64,000 bases of DNA from CAWFNW01 sp963817405 (GTDB taxonomy: Bacteria; Actinomycetota; Coriobacteriia; Anaerosomatales; Anaerosomataceae): positions 558,001 to 622,000 of the forward strand of contig CAWFNW010000002.1 of the NCBI GenBank assembly GCA_963817405.1. Direction: 5' to 3'. Made by a program: the position numbers and the translations under genes. Positions within the stretch are counted from its first letter, which is position 1; each line of letters opens with the position of its first letter. This document shows positions 18,024-27,900 of this stretch, piece after piece. The notes under the pieces are model-generated. The model was not told the origin of the DNA. It did no database searches and saw nothing but the letters and a program-made list of their open reading frames with translations.

Positions 18024-18971
18024 TCAGATCGCGCAGACGCGCTCATCGATATAGCGGAGCGCCTCGAAGGCTGCGGAGGCGCCCTTCGCAGCGGCCGTGA
18101 TGACCTGCTTGAGATCGGAGTCCGTCACGTCGCCCGCAGCGTAGATACCCGGATACGAGGTGAGACCGTTGTGGTCGACCTTCACGTATCCCGCCGCGGT
18201 GAGGTCACAGAGCCCGTGCACGAGATCGCTCTTCGGCTCGACGCCCACGAAGATGAAGATGCCGTCGAGGGGGAGGACCTCATCGGGTTCGCCCTTGGTC
18301 GATACGAGGCGTACCCCCGCAACCTTTCCGCCCGCACCGATGACTTCCGCCACGCCACGGCTCCAGCGCATCTCGATCTTCTCACTGGCGAAGCACTTCT
18401 CCTGGATGCACTTCGTCGCACGCAGCTCGTCGCGCCGGTGGATGACGTAGACCGTACGCGCGAACTTCGTGAGGAACAGTGCCTCCTCGACGGCTGCATC
18501 GCCGCCGCCGATGACGGCCACCACCTTGTCGCGGAAGAACGCGCCGTCGCAGGTCGCGCACCACGAGACGCCGCGGCCCGTGTACTCGGCCTCGCCTGGA
18601 ATGCCGAGCTTCTTCGGAACCGCCCCGGTGGCGAGGATCACAGCCATCGCGCGGACGCGCTCGCCCTCGCTGTTCGTCAGCACGAAGTCGAGGCCGTCGG
18701 GCTCGATCGACTCGATGCTCGCGAACGTGCGGAACTCCGCACCGAAGCGCTCGGCCTGCCGGTGCATGAGATCCCCGATCTCCGCACCGGTGATGCCATC
18801 CGGAAAACCGGGGTAGTTCTCGACCCAGTCGGTCGTGACGATCTGCCCGCCCGGCATGCCGGTCTCGAAGACGACGGTCTTCGCTCGCGCGCGCGACGCG
18901 TAGAGTGCGGCCGTGAGGCCGGCCGGGCCGCCACCGATGATTGCGATGTCGATCTGCTCCACGTCAGGCAT
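18024..18971 (-). CDS. trxB: Thioredoxin reductase
   Basis: FAD/NADPH flavoprotein of about 315 residues that reduces thioredoxin. The FAD site is IIGGGPAGLTAALYA near the N-terminus, the redox pair is WCATCDG (Cys138, Cys141), the NADPH motif is VIGGGDAAVEEALFL, and the C-terminal FAD motif is IYAAGDVTD. ATG 18971 gives the usual short N-terminus; GTG 18998 in the same frame is the alternative. The start immediately follows the stop of the PIN-TPR gene (TGAGATG), so translation is coupled. Confidence 0.95.
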   Translation of the reverse strand: MPDVEQIDIAIIGGGPAGLTAALYASRARAKTVVFETGMPGGQIVTTDWVENYPGFPDGITGAEIGDLMHRQAERFGAEFRTFASIESIEPDGLDFVLTNSEGERVRAMAVILATGAVPKKLGIPGEAEYTGRGVSWCATCDGAFFRDKVVAVIGGGDAAVEEALFLTKFARTVYVIHRRDELRATKCIQEKCFASEKIEMRWSRGVAEVIGAGGKVAGVRLVSTKGEPDEVLPLDGIFIFVGVEPKSDLVHGLCDLTAAGYVKVDHNGLTSYPGIYAAGDVTDSDLKQVITAAAKGASAAFEALRYIDERVCAI

Positions 18972-18972
18972 C

Positions 18973-20112
18973 TCAGGTGGTTCCTCCCAGGTACTCACGG
19001 ATACCGAGCGCGTCGACGTCGAGCTCCTGGCCGGCGGCCTTCGCCTCGGCGACGACTGCGATCAGGTTGCTCTTCGCCTGATCGGCGATGATCTGCGTGT
19101 GCGCGTCGGCGTCCTTCGTGATCTCCATGACCTTCTTGAACTGCAATGCGGCGGCCTTGAAGTCAGATCGACCCTTCCAGTAGAAGATGCCGAGGTTGAA
19201 GTTCGCGTTCACGTGATTCGGGTCGGCTTGCAGGACGGTGGTCGTCTCCTGAATAGCGCGGTCTGTGGCTCCCGAGTAGAAGAGCATCGCGGCCATGTCG
19301 GTGCGTATGTCGGTGTCGTCGGACCGGATGTTCAGATACCGCTCGTAGTACGAGATCGCCTTCTGGGCAAAAGATACGTTCCCGGTCTGACTCTGGAGGC
19401 CGTAGTAGGCGTTTCCCACCTCCGCCAGCGCTTCGGCGTCCGTGCCGTCCTTCTGCAGCGCGATGAGGCCGTCGAGCAGGTTCCGGTACGGCTCGCTCAA
19501 CTGATCGCGGAACTCCGTGGGGACGCCTGCGGTGTTGTTGCCGCTGCTGAGCGTGGTCGTGTAGTAGGCGAGTGCCAGCACGCCGGCGAACACCGCGAGT
19601 GCGATCGCGAGGATGGTCAGCGGTACGCGGTAGCGCTGGAACGGGCGGACGATGTACGTGCGGGTCCAGCCACCCTCAGCCTCAGCGCGCCGTTCGACGT
19701 TGATGCCCAGGGCCTGTGCCTTGAGCAGCATGTTGAGGTCATTCGTGACCAGCAGAAGATCGCTGCACCCCTGATTGCATACTTGGTACGCCACCGCGAG
19801 GATTCGGTCGTCGGCATTACGGCCGGTCAAGCCTTCGGGCAGGTCGATCTCCGACGACAGTGGAACCACGCGGACCGTCCCGCCGTTGGGGAGTTCCACC
19901 CCGTCCACGAGACGCCCCTTTTCCGACAGCTCGAACAACATCCGGCTGACCTGGCGGCCGCGGAAGCGGAGATCAGGATCGACCCGCTGGGTCTTCAACT
20001 TGTCGATCTCGCCGAGCACGGTCTCCGGGATGATCACTTCATCTCCGGCGAACGAAAGCAACGTGTCGGGGTTAGCGAGCAGGACGTTCGTATCGAGCAC
20101 GATGGTTCTCAT
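18973..20112 (-). CDS. PIN domain - transmembrane - TPR fusion protein
   Basis: A 379-residue protein with an unusual architecture. Residues 1-150 form a PIN ribonuclease-like domain (MRTIVLDTNVLLANPD, with Asp7, a central acidic patch, NADDRILAVA and LLVTNDLN). This resembles the PIN domain normally joined to PhoH ATPases, but no PhoH part is present. A membrane helix follows (about 168-190, LTILAIALAVFAGVLALAYY). The remainder carries three to four TPR-like repeats (LAEVGNAYYGLQ, AINFNL-type repeats around AIQETTTVLQADPNHVNANF). The PIN domain would be cytosolic and the TPRs outside the membrane. ATG 20112 with GAGGGACC upstream is used. Function unknown; membrane-linked RNA processing is one idea. 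Confidence 0.82.
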   Translation of the reverse strand: MRTIVLDTNVLLANPDTLLSFAGDEVIIPETVLGEIDKLKTQRVDPDLRFRGRQVSRMLFELSEKGRLVDGVELPNGGTVRVVPLSSEIDLPEGLTGRNADDRILAVAYQVCNQGCSDLLLVTNDLNMLLKAQALGINVERRAEAEGGWTRTYIVRPFQRYRVPLTILAIALAVFAGVLALAYYTTTLSSGNNTAGVPTEFRDQLSEPYRNLLDGLIALQKDGTDAEALAEVGNAYYGLQSQTGNVSFAQKAISYYERYLNIRSDDTDIRTDMAAMLFYSGATDRAIQETTTVLQADPNHVNANFNLGIFYWKGRSDFKAAALQFKKVMEITKDADAHTQIIADQAKSNLIAVVAEAKAAGQELDVDALGIREYLGGTT

Positions 20113-20155
20113 GATGGTCCCTCGATCTTCGTGGGCCGCGCGTCTCATGGCTACG

Positions 20156-22147
20156 TCAGGCGTCGCCAACCCCCGTGTCCTCTGCGATGTTACCAGCAAT
20201 CGCCGCACGCACCCTACGGCGGATGAAGACGAGCATGCCGATGAGGAACAGCACCACGATCCCCACCCAGGCGAGGCGGTCCAAATACGACGCCCGCACG
20301 GTGAACTCCGTGCTTCCCAGCTCAACATCTGCGGCGAGGATACGTACATCCAGGCGGTCCGAGATCTCATAGTGCATGTCCACGGGCACTGAGACCACGT
20401 TCTCGCCGGGGTCGAGGGTGATGGCGCCCGATGGCGGCGTCACCCGGACTCGTGGCGCGGTCGCTACGATGACGACGTCCAAGGGCCTTCCGCTGCCATT
20501 GGTGATGGAGATGGGGACCCTGCCCGTTCGGTTGGCGAGCGTAACGTCGGAGCCCACGACCGCCACCGTCGAGAAGATGCCGCCGATGCGGTCGGCTACT
20601 GAGGTCGCGAACTCGCGTCCTCGGTCGAGCGTGCCCTCGGGCTGGTGGTCCGCGGCCCACGAGAGGCTCTCTGCGGTGAGGGTGTTCTTCCGCGCTGCTT
20701 TGGCGTCTGCGTCATCGCCGCCGAACGCGGCCACGGCTGCCCGCATGAGCCTGCTCGCAGCTGCCACGTCCGCCCAGTAGCCTTCAGGCCACGCGGGGGG
20801 CGTGGGCGCCTCCACGAGTGAGCCGGTGGCAGGCCCGCTGACGTTTGCTGCATCGTGCAAGGTCGTGGCCCGCGCCCATGTGGCGGCGTCCAGCCATTGC
20901 AGCGCATCCTCGACCATTCGAGCGGTCTGGTCGGTTCCCGCCCCGAGGTCGATGATGAGCGCCATCGTGCCGGCGCCGTCTCTTGACTCAAGCCGTTCGA
21001 AGATCACATCGTAGAACGCCCTGCTGTCGCCGAGCGCGACTGCCTCGGCCAAACGGGAGTCGGGAACCACGGCAAGGAGGCCGCTGCCGACGTCGTAGAC
21101 GCCGGACGTGGCGGTGGCCTCGCCGGTTGCGATGGATGCAGGTGCCACGGCGATCGTGCGTGTGCCCCGCTCTGCGAGGAGCGGGAGCGCGCTGGCCGGC
21201 ACGAGGTCCCCGAGCACGATCCCGGATGCGGAGGGCTCCACGCCGAGCGCGGTCGCCACGATCGGGTCCCCGAGAGCCCAGTGCTCGCGAAGGTCTCCGA
21301 TGAGGCCGTACGCGGCCATGCTCGCCAGGTCGGGGTCGGCATAGGGGACGTCGAGGTACTCAGCCTTGGCGGATGTCGCGAGCGCGCGCAGCTGCCTGAG
21401 CGTGTCGGCGGCCCCCAGCGCGGCGTCGCTCGCCGCGGGAACCTGGTGCACACCCGCGGGCCCCGTCGTCTCATAGCCTGCCGCGACCTGCATCCACTCT
21501 TCGAGGAGTCGCGGCGCGATGGCGATCGACAAGTCGCGCCCGGCTCTGCGCCCGGCGATCTCGGCGAGACGTGCAGCGTCGGCGCGTGCGCCGCGCGCGC
21601 GTTCGGGGTCTACCACGAAACGGCCCTCAGGATCGACAGCAGGCACGCCTGACACGCGGGCGATGACGGCGACGGGCACCGGGGCCCGGTCGGCATCGAC
21701 GACGAGAAGCCGGCTCTCGACCTCGGTCGGCTCGGCGCCGGTCGCGAGGATGCGGACCTCGATGGGGTAGCGCCCCTCGCGTGCCGTGAAGTCCGTCAGC
21801 GCGCGGCTGAACGGCACCGAGAGTTGGCCGGCCGGAGAGTTGGGGCGAAGCTCGGTCTTCTGGAAGAGAAGCGCTCCCGTCGGGCTGTACAGGCGCAGTC
21901 GGACTTCGAGGTATTCGGCTTGAGCCGCAAGCGTGACGAGAACCGTCGCGTCAAGCGCCCCGCGCGTGGTCACTGAGGGCGAGGGAAACGCAACGCTCGC
22001 CGTCACCGCTTGCTCGACGACCGGCGTGACCGGCGCGGCGTTCGCCGACAGGCTGTGTCCGGCTATTGCGGCCAGCGCAACGACGAGCAGCGCCCCAAGA
22101 GGCGTGCCGAGAAGGCGCCACGGTCGGGAAAGCGACAGCATGCACAT
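20156..22147 (-). CDS. Large secreted/membrane-anchored protein of unknown function
   Basis: A 663-residue protein with an N-terminal signal or anchor segment (LGALLVVALAAIAGHSL) and a C-terminal membrane helix (WVGIVVLFLIGMLVFIRRR) followed by a short cytosolic tail. It therefore probably projects a large extracytoplasmic domain. Alternating Ala-rich helices and strands, and a beta-sandwich-like segment near 540-630 (LANRTGRVPISITNGSGRPLDV), recall the actinobacterial DUF6049 type. No catalytic motif is evident. Two Met codons (22147 and 22141) are possible starts. It lies upstream of the PIN-TPR gene with a 43-base gap and is divergent from lon. Confidence 0.7.
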   Translation of the reverse strand: MCMLSLSRPWRLLGTPLGALLVVALAAIAGHSLSANAAPVTPVVEQAVTASVAFPSPSVTTRGALDATVLVTLAAQAEYLEVRLRLYSPTGALLFQKTELRPNSPAGQLSVPFSRALTDFTAREGRYPIEVRILATGAEPTEVESRLLVVDADRAPVPVAVIARVSGVPAVDPEGRFVVDPERARGARADAARLAEIAGRRAGRDLSIAIAPRLLEEWMQVAAGYETTGPAGVHQVPAASDAALGAADTLRQLRALATSAKAEYLDVPYADPDLASMAAYGLIGDLREHWALGDPIVATALGVEPSASGIVLGDLVPASALPLLAERGTRTIAVAPASIATGEATATSGVYDVGSGLLAVVPDSRLAEAVALGDSRAFYDVIFERLESRDGAGTMALIIDLGAGTDQTARMVEDALQWLDAATWARATTLHDAANVSGPATGSLVEAPTPPAWPEGYWADVAAASRLMRAAVAAFGGDDADAKAARKNTLTAESLSWAADHQPEGTLDRGREFATSVADRIGGIFSTVAVVGSDVTLANRTGRVPISITNGSGRPLDVVIVATAPRVRVTPPSGAITLDPGENVVSVPVDMHYEISDRLDVRILAADVELGSTEFTVRASYLDRLAWVGIVVLFLIGMLVFIRRRVRAAIAGNIAEDTGVGDA

Positions 22148-22269
22148 CCGTCCGGCAGCTGTTGGCCGAGGTGGCAGGGCAGCTGCGATTAATGGAGAAG
22201 TACTAGTCTAAGGATTATCGCACGGAAGCACCGCGCGCCATGAACACCGCGTGAAGGGACGTTCACGGA

Positions 22270-24633
22270 ATGTCGACCAAGGACGAAGCGATTCGCGTTC
22301 CGGAGATCCTGCCGCTTATCCCGCTTCGCGACCTTATCCTGTTCCCCAACCTCGTCGTGCCACTGTTCGTGGGCCGTGAGCGTTCGATCAATGCCCTTGA
22401 GGAAGCCATGCGTGAGGATCACTTGGTCGCGCTCGTCACCCAGCGTGCGGCTGAGACACAGGATCCCGAGCCGGGCGAGATCTACGAGATCGGCTGCGCC
22501 GTCTCGATCCTTCAGGAGCTCAAGCTTCCGGACGGTACCGCGAAGGCCCTCGTCGAGGGGCGTCAGCGGATACGGATTCTCGAGTATCTCGAGCGGGATC
22601 CGTACCTCAAGGTGCGTGTTGAAGTCGTCGAGGAGTCGGCGGAGGCCGACGTCGAGGCACGAGCGCTGATGCGGAACCTGCTCGCCGACTTCGAACAGGC
22701 CTCACAGCTCGGCAAGCCCATCCCGCACGAGGTGCTGCTTGCGGCAAGCGCGATCGAAGAGCCCGGACGGCTGGCCGACTTCGTGGCCTTCCACCTCAGC
22801 CTGAAGGTGGAGGAAAAGCAGCAGATACTCGAGGCGATCGACCCCAAGGCGCGTCTGAAGAGGACGTCGGACTTCCTGCGCAAGGAGCTCGAGATCCTCG
22901 AGCTCGGCAGCAAGATCCAGAATCGCGTGAAGGAGTCGATGTCCAAGTCGCAGCGCGAGTACTTCCTGCGCGAACAGCTCAAGGCGATCCAGCAGGAACT
23001 CGGGCAGTTCGACGAGATCCAGGCCGAGATCGAGGAGTATCGCGAGAAGATCGCCGCGTCTGGCATGCCCGAGGCCGTTCGCGAGAAAGCCGAGAAGGAG
23101 GTTGGGCGGCTCGAGAAGATGCCGCAGGCCGCCGCGGAAACGGGCGTCATCCGGACGTATCTCGACTGGCTGTGCGGACTCCCGTGGGCGGTCCATGACG
23201 AAGAGAAGCTCGACCTGGTGGCAGCGCAGGAGATCCTCGACGAAGACCACTACGGCCTGGAGAAGGTCAAGGAGCGCGTGCTCGAGTACCTGGCCGTGCA
23301 TAAGCTGACCGACCATATGCGTGGCCCGATCCTCTGCTTCGTCGGCCCTCCTGGCGTCGGCAAGACCTCGCTCGGAAAGTCGATCGCCCGCGCGCTCAAT
23401 CGCAAGTTCATCCGCATGTCTCTTGGCGGCGTCCGCGACGAAGCGGAGATTCGCGGACATCGGCGCACCTACGTCGGCGCGCTTCCGGGGCGCATCATCC
23501 AGTCGATCAACCAAGTGGGGACGAAGAACCCCGTCTTCATGATGGACGAGATCGACAAGGTGGGCATGGACTTCCGCGGCGATCCAACCTCCGCGCTCCT
23601 CGAGGTTCTCGACCCCGAGCAGAACAACTCGTTCCAGGACCACTACCTCGAGGCGCCGTTCGATCTCTCCGATGTCATGTTCATCACGACCGCGAATGTC
23701 CTCGACCCGATTCCGCCTGCGCTCCGCGACCGCATGGAGGTCATCCACTTTCCGGGCTACACAGAGGACGAGAAGCTGCACATCGCGAAACGCTACCTCG
23801 TGCCCAAGCAGGTTGCCGAGCACGGGCTGACACCGTCGCGCCTCATCTTCACCGACGGAGCGCTCAAAGAGATCGTACGCCGCTACACGCGTGAGGCGGG
23901 CGTGCGGAACCTGGAGCGCACCATCGCCACCGTGTGCCGCCAAGTTGCGCGCAAGGTGGTCGAGGGGCGCAAGGGGAAGACGACGGTCACCGAGCGCACG
24001 CTGCACAAGTATCTCGGTCCGGACAAATTCACGTTCGGTCTTGCTGAGGAGCACGACGAGGTCGGCGTGGCGACCGGTCTCGTTTGGACCGAGGTCGGTG
24101 GCGACGTGATCTTCATCGAGGCGACGTCCATGGCCGGCAGCGGCACGCTCTCGCTCACGGGGCAGCTCGGCGACGTCATGCGCGAGTCCGCGCAGGCGGC
24201 CGTGAGCTACGCGCGGTCGCGGGCTGCGGACCTCGGCATCGACCCCGACTTCAACTCGAAGCTCGACTTGCATATCCACGTTCCGGCAGCGGCAATCCCG
24301 AAGGACGGACCCTCGGCGGGCATCACGATGGCGACCGCCATCGTCTCGGTGCTCACCGGACGCAAGGTCCGCCGGGACCTTGCCATGACCGGCGAGATCA
24401 CCCTTCGCGGCAAGGTGCTCCCCATCGGCGGCCTGAAGGAGAAGCTGCTTGCGGCGCACCGCTCTGGTGTCACGACGGTGCTGATTCCCAAGGACAACGC
24501 GCGCGAGCTTGAGCTGATTCCGCCCCACGTGCTGGATGAACTCGAGATCATCCCCGTCGAGCACATGAACGAGGTGCTGGCCCGCGCACTCGTGGGTCAG
24601 AGCGCCACGCTGCCCAAACGATCGTCAGAATGA
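22270..24633 (+). CDS. lon: ATP-dependent protease Lon
   Basis: Cytosolic AAA+ serine protease of 787 residues that degrades misfolded and regulatory proteins. The N-terminal LON substrate-binding domain begins at [20 protein letters not shown]. Walker A is GPPGVGKTS (around residue 357-365), with Walker B in VFMMDEIDK. The proteolytic dyad is Ser in [11 protein letters not shown] and Lys in [12 protein letters not shown]. Length and order are canonical. ATG 22270 follows GAAGGGAC. It is transcribed alone, divergent from the large membrane protein gene. No HspR-like dyad was seen in the 122-base upstream region. Confidence 0.97.
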   Translation: MSTKDEAIRVPEILPLIPLRDLILFPNLVVPLFVGRERSINALEEAMREDHLVALVTQRAAETQDPEPGEIYEIGCAVSILQELKLPDGTAKALVEGRQRIRILEYLERDPYLKVRVEVVEESAEADVEARALMRNLLADFEQASQLGKPIPHEVLLAASAIEEPGRLADFVAFHLSLKVEEKQQILEAIDPKARLKRTSDFLRKELEILELGSKIQNRVKESMSKSQREYFLREQLKAIQQELGQFDEIQAEIEEYREKIAASGMPEAVREKAEKEVGRLEKMPQAAAETGVIRTYLDWLCGLPWAVHDEEKLDLVAAQEILDEDHYGLEKVKERVLEYLAVHKLTDHMRGPILCFVGPPGVGKTSLGKSIARALNRKFIRMSLGGVRDEAEIRGHRRTYVGALPGRIIQSINQVGTKNPVFMMDEIDKVGMDFRGDPTSALLEVLDPEQNNSFQDHYLEAPFDLSDVMFITTANVLDPIPPALRDRMEVIHFPGYTEDEKLHIAKRYLVPKQVAEHGLTPSRLIFTDGALKEIVRRYTREAGVRNLERTIATVCRQVARKVVEGRKGKTTVTERTLHKYLGPDKFTFGLAEEHDEVGVATGLVWTEVGGDVIFIEATSMAGSGTLSLTGQLGDVMRESAQAAVSYARSRAADLGIDPDFNSKLDLHIHVPAAAIPKDGPSAGITMATAIVSVLTGRKVRRDLAMTGEITLRGKVLPIGGLKEKLLAAHRSGVTTVLIPKDNARELELIPPHVLDELEIIPVEHMNEVLARALVGQSATLPKRSSE

Positions 24634-24982
24634 ATATTCCTACCAGAGAGGGACTCGGTTCACCCGTCGGTCATCCTCGAGCGAGGGTACACTTCTGGTG
24701 AAGAGAGCAAACGCCAGCGTCCGATGCAGCTGGAAGCTGTTGGGAAGGACGGGAGAAGGGGACATACAGGCTAGACGCGGCCGGGGCACCGCTTCAAATC
24801 CATAGAGCGTTTCTTGGGAGACAATGAAGCGCCAGGGTGTAGCGGTCACCGGGTACCTGGCGCGGAGTCAATGGTGAGACCGGCCCACGTTCGTCGGGTC
24901 GGTCTTCTGTGTTGTGCGGCCGCCCAACCCGCGAACCAGGCATTGGAGTTGGCTGTTGGGTTCACACGAAGGGGAGGAGCGC
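24634..24982 (+). other. 349-base non-coding leader region with stable hairpins
   Basis: No credible gene is seen between lon and the surface-protein gene. A strong hairpin pairs 24829-24836 with 24856-24863 (GCGCCAGG/CCTGGCGC). A second possible stem pairs 24791-24795 with 24826-24830 (GCTTC/GAAGC). A TACACT at about 24690 could be a -10 box. The arrangement looks like a long structured 5' leader, but it does not match the c-di-GMP-I, cobalamin or c-di-AMP signatures I could check by eye. Confidence 0.4.
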
Positions 24983-27900
24983 ATGATGGCAACACTCACG
25001 AAGGGCACGAGGTGGACGCGGTTGCTGTCCGCCTACATCGCCCTGGTTCTCATGTTCATGGTGATGGGTCCCGTGATGCCGGCCTACGCCTGCCACGGAA
25101 GCATCAGCGTCACGAAGGTGGCCGCCCCACTCAGCTTGCCTGAGCCAGGCGGGGTCTTCACGTACACCTACGTGGTGAAGAACGACACCGACGTGGACCA
25201 GACCCTCAAGAGCGTCACCGACTCGGTCATCGGCCCGATCGCGCTCCCCGCCGACGTCACGCTTAGCCCCGGTGAGTCCACGGTCGCGATGACCGGAACC
25301 AAGACCTACACCGAGGTGGGAACCTACCCGAACACCGTCACGGCTGTTGCCACTGACAAGTACGGCCACACCCACACAGCGACGGCGAGCGCCTCGGTCA
25401 AGGTCACCAAGGCCACTCCGGCCCTGACGCTCGACAAGACGACAACGACCGAGTGCTTCTCCAAGGTCGGCGATGTCATCACCTATACGTACAAGGTGAC
25501 GAACTCCGGCGACGTCATGCTCCACGGGAGCGGGTGGGCCGTCATCGACGACAAGACCACCGTTGACGTGAGCTCCGTTGCGTGGTGGCTCGCTCCTGGC
25601 GAGTCGTTCACCGTCTCGGCGAGCTACACCGTGACAGAGGCGGACTTGGCGGCAGGCGAGGTCACCAACATCGCTTACGCCTCGGGCTACTTCGGAGATG
25701 CGATTCCCGTCATCTCGAACAAGGACTGCGTCACTGTCCATCGCTGCACCAAGCCCAGCATCAGTATCACCAAGGTCGCCGACCCGCTCTCACTCCCTGA
25801 GCCCGGCGGTCTGTTCACCTACAGCTTCGTAGTAACGAACAACGGTCCGGTGGCTGTGACCCTGGAAAGCGTCACCGACTCCGTCATCGGAGCGATCTCA
25901 CTCCCCGCGGACGTCACGCTCAACCCCGGCGAGTCCACGGTCGCGATGACCGGGACCAAGACCCACACCGAGGCCGGAACGTACCCGAACACCGTCACGG
26001 CCGTCGCGAAGGACAGCAAGGGTAACAAGGCGACCGCCACGGCGTCCGCCTCGGTCACCGTCACCGAGGTCAAGCCGAGCATCAGCATCACCAAGGTGGC
26101 CGACCCGCTCAGCCGTCCTGAGCCCGGCGGACTCTTCACCTACACCTACGTCGTCACCAACAACGGCATCAAGACCGTGACCCTTGAAACTGTCACCGAC
26201 TCGGTCATCGGAGCGATCTCACTCCCCGCGGACGTCACGCTCAGCCCCGGTGAGTCCACGGTCGCCATGACCGGGACCAAGACCTACACCGAGGCCGGCA
26301 CCTACGCGAACACGGTCACGGCCGTCGCCAAGGACAGCAAGGGCAACGAGGCCGTCGCTAGGGCAAGCGCGTCGGTCACCGTGACCGACGTCAAGCCGAT
26401 CATCTCCGTCACCAAGGTCGCCGACCCGCTCAGCAGGCCTGAGCCCGGCGGACTCTTCACCTATACGTTCGTCGTCACCAACAACGGCGTCGAGACGGTC
26501 ACGCTCACGAGCGTCACCGACGACAAGATCGGCCCCATCACCCTCCCAGCCGACGTGACGCTCGCCCCCGGCGAGTCCACGGTCGCCATGATCTCCACGG
26601 CGACCCACGTCGAGGCGGGCCTCTACCCCAACACCGTCACCGCCAAGGCGGTCGACAACGAGGGCAACGAGGCCGTCGCCACGGCGAGCGCGTCGGTCAC
26701 CGTGACCGACGTCAAGCCGATCATCTCCGTCACCAAGGTCGCCGACCCGCTCAGCAGGCCTGAGCCCGGCGGACTCTTCACCTACACGTTCGTCGTCACC
26801 AACAACAGCGTCGAGACGGTCACGCTCACGAGCGTCACCGACTCGGTCATCGGAGCGATCACGCTCCCGGCCGACGTGACGCTCAGCCCCGGCGAGTCCA
26901 CCGTCGCCATGATCGCCACGGCGACCCACGTCGAGGCGGGCCTCTACCCCAACACCGTCACCGCCAAGGCGGTCGACAACGAGGGCAACGAGGCCGTCGC
27001 CACGGCGAGCGCGTCGGTCACCGTGACCGACGTCAAGCCGATCATCTCCGTCACCAAGGTCGCCGACCCGCTCAGCAGGCCTGAGCCCGGCGGACTCTTC
27101 ACCTACACGTTCGTCGTCACCAACAACAGCGTCGAGACGGTCACGCTCACGAGCGTCACCGACTCGGTCATCGGAGCGATCACGCTCCCGGCCGACGTGA
27201 CGCTCAGCCCCGGCGAGTCCACCGTCGCCATGATCGCCACGGCGACCCACGTCGAGGCGGGCCTCTACCCCAACACCGTCACCGCCAAGGCGGTCGACAA
27301 CGAGGGCAACGAGGCCGTTGCCACGGCGAGCGCGTCGGTCACCGTGACCGACGTCAAGCCGATCATCTCCGTCTCGAAGGTCGCGAATCCGCTCTCACTC
27401 CCCGAGCCCGGCGGCCTGTTCACCTACACCTACTTGGTGACCAACAACAGCGTCGAGACGGTCACACTCACGAGCGTCACAGACTCCGTCCTCGGCGCCA
27501 TCCCGCTCCCGTCCGACGTGACGCTCTCCCCGGGCGAGTCGACCGTCGCCATAATCGCCACGGCGACCTACGCCGAGGCCGGTTCGTACCCGAACACGGT
27601 TACCGCCAAGGCGGTCGACAACGAGGGCAACGAGGCCGTCGCGACGGCCGACGCGTCGGTCACCGTGACCGACGTCAAGCCAGACATCTCGGTCACCAAG
27701 GTCGCCGACCCGCTCTCTCGTCCTGAGCCCGGCGGGCTGTTCACCTATACGTTCGTCGTCACCAACAACGGCGTCGAGACGGTCACGCTCACGAGCGTCA
27801 CCGACTCGGTCCTCGGCGCCATCCCGCTCCCGGCCGACGTGACGCTTGCTCCTGGCGAGTCGACCGTCGCCATAATCGCCACGGCGACCTACGTCGAGGT

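Noticed and set aside
22702..24564. 620-residue open frame opposite lon
   Set aside because: Shadow of the lon coding sequence; composition rich in Arg, Asp, His and Val, and no domains.
24780..24900. Cyclic di-AMP (ydaO) or cobalamin riboswitch upstream of the surface protein
   Set aside because: Several G-rich blocks look suggestive, but the diagnostic conserved segments of those classes could not be lined up.
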